Source of the DNA: Russula earlei
Taxonomy: Eukaryota > Basidiomycota > Agaricomycetes > Russulales > Russulaceae
Length of the DNA: 64,000 nucleotides
Assembly (NCBI GenBank): GCA_025769875.1
Contig: JAGFNK010000068.1
Location: 94,321-158,320, forward strand
Direction: 5' to 3'
Numbering within the stretch: position 1 is the first letter of the stretch; each line of letters opens with the position of its first letter. The notes below the pieces were generated by a model, which saw only the letters and a list, made by a program, of their open reading frames with translations, made no database searches and was not told where the DNA came from. Positions 55,576 through 64,000 of this stretch are shown here, one piece after another. Both the position numbers and the translations under genes were made by a program.

Positions 55576-57853
55576 ATTCGGGCAAACCCTAGACCGGAGA
55601 CGAATTTGTTGAAATGATTCGAACAAGATGGTCTTGAAACAATCGGAAGCGGTTCGAAGTGCTAGTGATGAAAAGCACGAGAGTCGTTTCTAAATGTTTA
55701 CAACGTACCTAGTGTTAAAGCACCGAAACAAGAGTTGCTGCGAATAAAAGTCCCGAGACCGACAAAAAATAATCTACACATCGAAATAAAGCCGTAGAAA
55801 CACGGGCAGCTGAGGTGCACGCGAAAAGGTGAAAAAAAAAGGCCCGTGATGTTGTGGTATAGGTTTTGCGCGTGTTAAGGTGTCCAGCGGCCTATATGAC
55901 AGGCATCCACGCATCAATCCCTTAATGATCTATCCTGTGTTGACCGCGCGACGGGATATTTCAGCTGCCCTTTCTCACATTGTACTTGAAGCTCACTTAC
56001 ATTTGTGAATCGTGCGCCATACCTTTCACACATGCTGGAAACCAGTGTGTCATCGCAATCATGTAAGGTCCAGTCAATGGATGTGGTTCGTACTGTCTGA
56101 ACAAGTACGAGGTGGATGCAGCGTTGATTTATGAGCGGCATTCGAATATCCAAACAATCGCGTCAATCACGTGATCAATAATCCATGCGACGTCAAGCGA
56201 CGACTACTGAGGGGGTTCTAATGCCTGAGCCCCTGCTTAGCACCACCGGTATTCCAGGTGAGTTTCCTTGACTTGCAACCTGGAAACAAGGTCAAGGCCT
56301 TTTTTATGTTTGTCCTGTAAGAAATGTTGGTATTACAACTCTCTTGGATGTCACCAGCCCTTGCCGCCTACCGCATGCCAGTGCTAATTCATCTCACTGG
56401 CAAAGGTTGGAGGTCTTTCGTTGGTATCCACTGTCGCCTTGCGTAGCATTGTCTAGCCTCTTCCCTACGGCAAGTCCTTTCATCTCTTCATCAGGTTACA
56501 TACGCGTCATCCACCTTGGTCCCTTTTCATCGTGTCCACTTCCTTTCATCGCGTCTCGATCCCATCCTCTTCTGCCTCACTTTCCCTGTCATTGCGATTC
56601 CATGCCTCGACTCATATGACCCATCGAGTTGTTTTCTCTCTTAATCTTAATCCTGTCTTTGTATGTAAACACATTAACACCTCCCCAGAATCAAACAAGT
56701 ACCACACAACTCGTCTGCCAGTTCCGGAATATATTCAAAAGTCTCTGTCGCGTCTCTTATTCTCTGCCTTTTTCACCCTCTCCTCTTGGGCCTGGTCAGC
56801 CCACTTTCTCTCACCCGACACACTACAGTCCTTCAACCCCTTGATCGTTAGGTTCGCCATATGACACCGGACATCACGGTGCGGTACTAAAGGTGGGGTG
56901 CTTAGATACTGTGCTACCTGAGACTTCATACAACGTGGCACCAGATCATACCACTCTCTCGGGGCTTTATGCCTCTGAACGCGAAGACTTAGTTCGACCC
57001 GCGCCTTCCAAGAGGCTGCGATGTTCTATCATCGAGAAGCCCGAGTTTCGCGAATCGTCTTGGCCAACAACGCGCGTCGTCTCGTGCGGGGATCGGGTTT
57101 GTTGGCGACGCCGCCAGCCACCAGTTGGTGACACTTACCGATCTGGCCTTGGCCTGGCCATCTTTCTCTCGCACCCTCTCCATGTCCTGAACTCGTTGCC
57201 TATGTGTTTCCTCTCTCCGGCGATCATTTATCCCTGTTGCCTCTCAATCCGCGGCCTAGATCTTTCGACAGCCACCCTTCCGATGGATCATTAGACCCGA
57301 CGTCGCCCGCAACGTGTAGACACTACAGTTTCATGGGCATTGAGATTTGAATTGCTTGAACACCCATGACGCGTGATGTCATCGCACAACCTATACATGG
57401 TTATATTCATCGGCAATCGGAGTTCCAGTCAAATTGTCTAAATGCTTTCCGTACTGGTGGTGTGAAGAGTGAGTGGGGTTGGTGCGGGACATGCTGCGAT
57501 GTCTTCCCTGCCGCGTCTTCCATCCACTACCTTCTAATCTTCTCATTATGTTCCAGCTAACCCAATTCAGACACCTTCATTCGATGAATGGCGAGAATCG
57601 GTTTGTGAAGAAATGGTGCCATCATCGGTCGACGAATGTGGCGAGCACCATAGGAAATGCTGATCGGTTTAAGTCGTATTTACGGCACCACTCATCTCGA
57701 TTCGCAGGAGTGAGAAGACCGCATGATTATGCATTTGTGAGACTCTTCTCTCATGCAGAACTTTCCCATTCTCGGAGATGGTTCCAGATCAATGCCTATG
57801 ACGCCCATATAAATTCCTGACCTTGGGTTCCCCCACTTGTTCCTTCAAACACC
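55576..57853. other. Spacer between copies 7 and 8
   Basis: Duplicated 3' flank to about 56160, then about 1.2 kb of single-copy DNA rich in C/T on the + strand, with no supported gene. The duplicated upstream block resumes near 57470 (GGGACATGCTGCGATGTCTTCC). Confidence 0.5.
57808..57814 (+). promoter_or_regulatory. TATA box, inhibitor copy 8
   Basis: TATAAAT 46 bp before the ATG. Confidence 0.7.
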
Positions 57854-58435
57854 ATGGAGCCCCCGCTGTTACCCGGACAATACTACATTACGAATGTTGA
57901 GCTCGGCCAGTCACCTGGCCACGATCTCACCGAACGCGAAATCAAGCCAATTATTGGCATCGATGATAATCCAATTGTAAGTCAATTGTCGCTAATTGCA
58001 TTTTGTAACGAACTATTATTCGTAGTGGGTCGTCGAGCACGTCGAAGGCGATCGCTATCGTCTCACCCTCAACGGGTTTGTCACAAGACCGAAAGATGGT
58101 ATCGTCTGGAGTTACCTCTCACGGGGGGTCGTTGGAGCGGAATGGATAATCAGACAAACTGCGGACGGCAGCTCGTACTAGTAGGTATTTCTTCTTACCC
58201 TTGGGTTTGAGTTGATGTTGTGATGTTGTGATATGTTTTTAGCGTCATTGATCCCAACTTCCGGCCTACCCGAATCTGGACGCTGACGGAGAGAGACTGC
58301 CAAGTAACGTTGTCATAGAGTTTATTCGATTTTCTACTCACTATCTTGATCAAGGTGTCTCTTGGTGTCCATTTGATCCCGGAACCTCTTCCCAATCAGC
58401 GTTGGCTCTTCATTCGTTTAGTGGACGAACAGTAA
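57854..58435 (+). CDS. I66-like protease inhibitor, copy 8
   Basis: Exons 57854-57976, 58026-58180, 58243-58303 and 58355-58435 give an intact 139 aa product. Introns are 49, 62 and 51 bp; the last ends in AAG. Reads GQYYITNVELGQSPGHDL, WVVEHVEGDRYRLTLNGF, GVVGAEWIIRQTADGSS, RIWTLTERDCQ and PLPNQRWLF. The unspliced frame goes out of register in intron 1, so the gene looks broken unless spliced. Role as in copy 1. Confidence 0.76.
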
Positions 58436-59670
58436 ATTTTGGCAAACCTTCGACCAGAGACGAATTTGTCGTAACAAGGATGGTCTTGAAATTATCGGCA
58501 GCGGTTCCAAGAGCTATTGAGAAGGACGAGAGTATATGTTTCTTGACGTTCACGATGTAGCTAGTGTCAAAGCACTGAAACAGGCGTTGTTTCGAAGAGA
58601 AAGAAGTGAAGTGCTGAGCCGTAGAAACACGGGTAGCTGATGTGCGCGCGAAAATGTAAAAATAAATAAAAGACCCGCGGCGTTGTCGTATAGTTTTTTG
58701 CGTCCAATCAAGGGATGTCCAGCGGCCCAAGTGATAGGTATCCACGCATCGATGGTTAACCTGCACGGATTCAGTTGCCTTTCTCACATGGTACATATAG
58801 CTCAAAATGGTGAGCTCGCATGGTTTCACACATTCTGGAAACCGGGATATCATACCAAGGATGTAAGATCCGGTCAACGGACGTGGTTCGCATGGTCTGA
58901 ACAAGACGGAGCCTCAGGCTGACACGCGCGCTGACCGTGAGCGGCCGAGCGGCGTTCCAAATTGCCGACAATGGATGCATCATCATGTGGTCAACAACAA
59001 CACTACTCTCAAGATCACGCTGGGGTCCTCGTCCTCATTACTGCCGTCGTTCTAGAAATCTCAATGGGGCGAGTCGATGCTGGCCTCCAATCGGGAGACA
59101 AGTTTGAGGCCTTTTTCCCCTTCATTCCCGAACTTCGACAGCAGATTCGCCACGTCGTGACCCCCAAGGTCCTGCTATCCGCACTACCATTATCAACTTT
59201 CAGATAGATTGTCGTCGTTTAAACGGGCTTGACTATGGCACTGGTCATCACGGCGTGTCGAGTGGGGCACCAGTACACCATCTTCTTTGCCACATGACTT
59301 CTTCATGACATACGGCATCACAGGTGACTTACTCACATCAACAGTGGGGTTGTGGAACGACATGCTTTCCTTCCTCTTCGGCTGTTATTCTCTGTTTACG
59401 ACCCTCGACTTCTTGTCATCAAGTTCTCTACCACTTCCATCAGCGGGAACTTGAAAGCAACGAAAATGGGTAGCACCCCAGATATGCCAGCGCTGCTTCT
59501 TTACACCCATCACTCATTTCACAGCAGATGACGTCGCATCTTTAGACTTATGCATGGTACTGTAATTGTTCTGTCACGCACCGCCTATCCATCTTTAGAG
59601 GAAGTTCAAGGTCAGGGTTGTGCCCTATAAAGTGCTGGCCTCAGAGGGTCGACCTCTTCATCCTACTATC
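58436..59670. other. Spacer between copies 8 and 9
   Basis: Duplicated 3' flank with strongly diverged 5' flank of copy 9. No gene seen. Confidence 0.5.
59626..59632 (+). promoter_or_regulatory. TATA box, inhibitor copy 9
   Basis: TATAAAG 45 bp before the ATG. Confidence 0.6.
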
Positions 59671-60280
59671 ATGTCTTCCCCCATTTGCAGCGGAACATAC
59701 ATCATTTCCAACGTCGCTCTCTGCGAGTGGGCCGGGCACCAGAACCCGATGCCTCTGCCCACAAGGCTTCCCATTATTGGTAGTTGTGAACGCCAGATTG
59801 TACGTCTCATTCTCTTTGCGGTTTGTCCAATATTCACAATTTAAAGTGGGTCGTTGAGAATGTCGAAGGCGATATGTATATGCTCTGCCTTCATCAGTTT
59901 GTCACAGTAGCAGAAAAACATCACGTCTGGAGTTACCTTGGAGAGGGGGTCATGGGCACTAAATGGATGATTAGACCCGATCCGTTTGGGGACAAGAATC
60001 ATTACATGTAGGTTTCAGTATCTCATCTGTCATTGGTATGTGCTGATGCCATGATCGTTTAGTATTTCTGATCCTGAAAGAAGTGGACGCTGGGCGCTGA
60101 GAGAGAAAGGCGGACAAGTAACCTTGTCATAGCACTTACTGTGCCTTCTGCTCATTACCATCATCCCAGGTGTCTCTCGAATCTGCCATTAAACCCATTC
60201 CTCGGACGGATCCGGAGCAACTTTGGATGTTCACTCCTCTACCCATCCCGGCGGATGCTCCTGAACCGGAGACCAAGTAG
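59671..60280 (+). CDS. I66-like protease inhibitor, copy 9 (divergent)
   Basis: Exons 59671-59799, 59847-60007, 60063-60117 and 60170-60280 give an intact 151 aa product. Introns are 47, 55 and 52 bp in the same phases. The most diverged member: GTYIISNVALCEWAGHQ, WVVENVEGDMYMLCLHQF, GVMGTKWMIRPD, RWALREKGGQ and EQLWMFTPL. A 10-residue C-terminal extension (IPADAPEPETK) is not seen in the others. Conserved architecture shows common descent; the low sequence match suggests it is the oldest branch. Role as in copy 1, less certain. Confidence 0.72.
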
Positions 60281-61948
60281 TCAAACTAATGGGTGAGTCC
60301 TGAAACAATAGGCAACGGTTCCAAGAACTAGCAAGGCGAGGGTGAGAGAAAGGCGAAGTGCAGATGATTATAATGCGTAGCTTTGTTATGCGTTTTATCA
60401 CGGACACCGAATTCAAGAAAGTTGACGTTTCTCTTTAAGTTTGCCAGAGGAACCGTGGCACTGAAACATGAGCGAGAATGTATAAAAACGGGTGTACATA
60501 AGCCGTTCCGTTTCTTGAAACGCCAGTTCGAGTCGGAACGATAAGTTGGCACCAATTACAAGTTGCGCGCATTCTAACTGAATGTGGCCTCCTTCACTAG
60601 CCATGCTCATCCGAGTCCTGCATTTTCACCGGCGCCAAAGGAGCGACATCAAGCCATGCGAACTGACGTGGATTCGGACAGGGTCGATACAACTGAAGCG
60701 AAAAAGATTCTGTCTCTCAACTCTTGTCGCCTGAACCGACGGCCACTTCGATGCCCATTCTCAGTCTGAACAGAAGGAACCGAGGTGGTCTACCGGCCAC
60801 GCCGACGAAACGGCGGTGACTCGCACGCGTTGACGCCTGCGAACTCTCTGCAAAGGAACTGCGTCGCATTGGGGAGCGATGTTTCATGAACGATTCGTTT
60901 GATTTGTACCGCGCGGCTACCTCGTCCGAGTCGCGTCCGGCGCGTGATCGATGCACGGCGTGCGACGAAGGCCTGATTTGGCCTGATCGTCGGCGGTCGG
61001 TGTCGAGAAAGCGGGACGGCGGCATTCACCTTTGCGAATAGGACCTCCCGAGTGGGAGGAGTCGTACTTGGAGGAGGAGCGCGGTGGGAACAAGCCTTTT
61101 TTTTTTTTTTTTTTTGGAAAGGGAGAAAAGGGGCTCAGGCCTATTCAACGCGCGTAGGCCGGTGCGAGGACCGTGTGTCAGATGTGTGCGACGGAAGTTC
61201 GGCCCGTCCCTGCTTCGGAATTTCGGTGTACTATTTCGTCACTTGTGCCGTCTTCTCGACAAGGCGGTTATGTGCAAGATCCCCTGCATCGAGTCGCAGC
61301 CCCAGATCGACCTTGACTTGGAGAAGTCGCTCTCACTGGTGTTTTTACTTTTTTTCGATAACAACATTAAAAACAAACTTGAGATGGTCGCGGCTTTTCA
61401 ACGCGTGTCCCATCAGAGGTCGAAATGCCGTATGGATGGCCTATCGAGAAGATCAATAGCTGGGGGCCGCTCCTTGCAAAAGATATGAAGTCTATAAACC
61501 GCTGGATTGATGTATATGGTAGTGACTCGGGGGTCAAAACGTGCCCAGACCCCAACGTTATCCCTCCACCCAGGGCAACGTATTTATTCTCCATGCAGGG
61601 CATCTGATTTCTGTCGGTTAAGCAGTATCTCTTGGATTATTGATGGTAGCTAGGAATGTTCCATGAACTAATACGAGGTATCAACCACGCTACAGTATCT
61701 CATCACTATCATAACAGTAAATTCATGTACGTTGAACGATGAACAAATTCAGAGGGATCTAGTTGCCGGACAATCGCAAGACACGAATGCAATCGATACA
61801 ATATATGTCAGCAGGTAGTGTAGAGTGATAGCGAAGACCTTAGAGTATGGCAATGGGGATATTAGATACAACCTCGGACTTGATGTATGGGGTCATTATA
61901 ATGAGGGAGCGTAAGGGTGATATGGAACCAAAGGAGACGGCAGAGATC
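60281..61948. other. Region without a supported gene
   Basis: Short frames on both strands, none with domain support. A T run lies at 61099-61116. A fragment at 60940-61035 reads CTACDEGLIWPDRRRS and GGIHLC, faintly like a zinc-binding motif, but has no context. Confidence 0.4.
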
Positions 61949-63203
61949 TCAAGAGCGCTCGAAGGGTCCTCTGGGGTGTAAGGACAAGTTGCCTTCATCG
62001 CGAAGAAATAAGACACGGTACGGGCAGTGGTGGTCTAGACAAGCAAGAATCGTCAGTGCCAAATAGAACGCTCCAAAAATCCCAACTGTGACCGAGACAA
62101 CGACGGCCACCGTCCTATTGATTGTGAAAAAGAACGTCACTAGGCCAGCGAGAAAGAAAAAAACAGCGGTGTGGAGGAGCGTGATGATCATCGCGATTCC
62201 ATGGCGCATGGAACGAATGTGCGCAAGATCCCGCAATGTGCTCGAAGTTTGGAGCAGTTGAGCGTATCTGCGCGCCCACTGCAACGTCAACGTCGCAAAC
62301 AGGGCTGATACGATGTTGAGCACCAGGCTGATCAGCCACAAAATATTAATGAAGACAACTGAGGTTGCGGGAGGTGGGGAATAAGAGGTTTCGCCCGGGC
62401 CCTTGGGATCTCGGCACAACAACTTGTAGCTTTCCATGAGAAAAGCTGCAACTATTGCAGAGAAAAGGCCGGACTTTCGAAGAGATCAACACGGTAAAGC
62501 ACGGCAGATCAACTGAAAGACACATACAAACATAAGGACACCCTTTGCGTCCTCTTTCCATCCGTCGATCATTTGTTTGATTTGTTCTTTGGCTTCCTGG
62601 ACACTCTCAGGCAGCATATCGTTCACCGAATCTTCGTGGGCTGTGGAAGGACCGGAAGATAGAGGCTGGACCTCTGTACTGGTGGCACTGCCGTATGGAT
62701 TGAGGGACGTAGGGGGGTACCGTGCGATCGAAAGAGCATTCCGATCCCCAGCTGTGATCGTAGGCAAATCTGGAAGAGAAAAAGTTTCTTTCGTTCAGGA
62801 TCAGCGACGATCGCAGAGTAGCGCACGCACCTTTAATCGACATCCTAGCCATCACCCCCTGCATTGAATCTGCATGGCAATGAGAACAGGTAGCAAAGCC
62901 AGCTACGCTAGGTCTCATTTCGCGTTCTGAATGAAAATTGCGAAGGAAAGCCCGACAAGGCCGAGAAGGAAGTGCTTTGGATGGGGCAGAGGGGCTCCGG
63001 TCAGGTGTAGGAGAGAAGCACACGTGACATTTTGAATCGTTTTGGCGTGCACCAGTGCTCGCGGTATGAGGTGGCGAACAAGGGGTTGCGGTCGAAGGCA
63101 CGGGGTTGCACAACGCGGCTACGGGCTTTGTGACATCAGAGGAGGCACTGGCGGAGAATAGTCGCGGTTTTGAGAGACACAGGTGGGGCTGATCGGGTGA
63201 CAT
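61949..63203 (-). CDS. DUF6535 membrane protein
   Basis: Exons 63203-62831, 62769-62528 and 62473-61949 give an intact frame of about 379 aa. Introns are 61 and 54 bp, gt...ag. The N-terminal 170 residues are low-complexity. Then VQEAKEQIKQMIDGWKEDAKGVLMF, FSGLFSAIVAAFLMESYKLL and SVVFINILWLISLVLNIVSAL follow the DUF6535 pattern known from large Agaricomycete families. Further hydrophobic helices (ITLLHTAVFFFLAGLVTFFF, VSVTVGIFGAFYLALTILA) give four membrane segments in all. Function unknown. Many relatives continue for several hundred residues after this domain; this one stops soon after, so it is a short form. The true start could be a Met further in. Confidence 0.82.
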
Positions 63204-63796
63204 GGAGTGGCAGACTCAGGAGCGGAGACATGACAGAGGCAAGTGTCTTCCCTCGTTCACTTAAAAACAGTGGGTCAACGATCCTGGTGAAGTTTTCACC
63301 TTACAACGAGAGTTTCACATGTGGTGGCATTACTTGAATGGGGGTGGGAGCGGAGGGCGGGGCGAGGCGAGGCTCGCACAGCAGTGTTACACATTTTGTC
63401 ATCCTAGGTTTGAAGGAGGACACGTGATGTTCCCGGTCATCGCCATGGCGCGCCACAACTCATAGTCAACCCACGCGATCCCGTTTTCTCGTCCTGGCTA
63501 CACCCGTCCGCTCTTTAGGGCCTTTCGTTGATCGCGCCACGACTTCGAAGTACCTTTGAATCGAGCTTTAACAGTTTCAGTACGAATCGGGAACCGACCT
63601 CGCCGACTCGATCCGCCATTGCTAGCCAATGGAACGGCTGTCCCAACGAAAAAAGCGGGGAAAATAATCTCGTTCATCTAGCGTCATATGTTCTGCAGCA
63701 ATTTCACTTATAATCCACACCCATATTCCTCCATGGACGCAAAGTATTGGCAATTACTTGTCCTGTTTATCCACTGTGTTGTGTTTACAGGTGTGC
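63204..63796. other. Upstream region of the DUF6535 gene
   Basis: No supported gene. It contains an ACACGTGATG (CACGTG) site near 63420. Confidence 0.4.
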
Positions 63797-63990
63797 TGCG
63801 CCCTTCGCATTTATTTCTTGTCTTATGTACGCGCGCGGGCGCAGCAGGAACAAGTACACCCTTATGAGTCATTTTCGGTGAAGACAGTGTTCCGGATGCG
63901 ATGCGCCCTTCGCAGTTTCAACTACGCGCGGGCGCAGCAGGCACAAGTACATCTTTATGAGTATTTTTCGGTGAAGACCGTGACAGAGTT
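63797..63990. repeat. Two tandem copies of a ~103 bp unit
   Basis: TGCGCCCTTCGCA...CGCGCGGGCGCAGCAGG(A/C)ACAAGTACA...TTTTCGGTGAAGAC occurs at about 63797-63889 and again at about 63901-63981. The array may continue past the window end. Confidence 0.75.
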
Positions 63991-64000
63991 GGAGCACAAG

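Noticed and set aside
57854..58210. Copy 8 of the inhibitor family as a frameshifted pseudogene
   Set aside because: The apparent shift is intron 1 (57977-58025). Splicing gives an intact 139 aa protein with the family's usual phases.
61084..61488. 134-codon + frame with Cys pairs
   Set aside because: Begins in a homopolymer T run (poly-Phe) and has no supporting splice sites or recognisable fold.
1..64000. CRISPR arrays, operons, bacterial-type signals
   Set aside because: Gene structure is eukaryotic throughout; no spaced short direct repeats of the CRISPR kind were seen.

Overview
The window is nuclear DNA of a basidiomycete fungus, most likely an Agaricomycete. Most genes are cut by many 45-65 bp introns. 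The gene content is typical of that group: a DUF6535 protein, a fungal perilipin, a GIN4-type kinase with a KA1-like tail, and a multi-intron cytochrome P450. There is also a family of I66-like beta-trefoil protease-inhibitor genes. All families were recognised by eye; no search was run.

Layout. 1-15.0 kb is compact housekeeping DNA: RPB11 (partial, -), RPL28/uL15 (+), an MGRN1-like RING E3 ligase (+), a GIN4-like kinase (-), a secreted single-pass membrane protein (+), a PPR-like helical-repeat protein (-) and an RSC8/SWI3 chromatin-remodelling subunit (+). 15.0-17.9 kb has no gene I can support. 17.9-20.4 kb holds a P450 that no single long reading frame reveals; it resolves into 19 exons. 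45.1-51.8 kb is a second housekeeping island: a GYP8/TBC1D20-like Rab GAP (-), a perilipin-like lipid-droplet protein (+), and a VPS3/TGFBRAP1-like tethering subunit (-) whose N-terminal half is missing. 61.9-63.2 kb holds a DUF6535 membrane protein (-).

The distinctive part is 21.3-60.3 kb, which carries nine paralogous four-exon genes of about 136-151 aa. All nine splice into intact frames with the same intron phases, and each has a TATA-like box about 45-54 bp before its ATG. Eight are on + and one is inverted. They sit in roughly 1.8 kb duplicated units that have been broken up by transposons.

Transposons. A 3.37 kb PIF/Harbinger element with long inverted repeats and a TAA target duplication sits between copies 4 and 5. 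Between copies 1 and 2 is an ~11 kb CpG-poor block. It contains a poly(A)-ended non-LTR retroelement fragment with a 14 bp target duplication and a decayed 5.7 kb Ty1/copia element with 237 bp LTRs and a TGTTA target duplication. The copia element itself carries an 866 bp insertion with a 5 bp target duplication.

Caution: four otherwise well-formed genes (kinase, P450, Rab GAP, perilipin) each carry exactly one surplus base. This pattern suggests consensus errors in the assembly as much as real pseudogenes. Four introns appear to use GC-AG splice sites.
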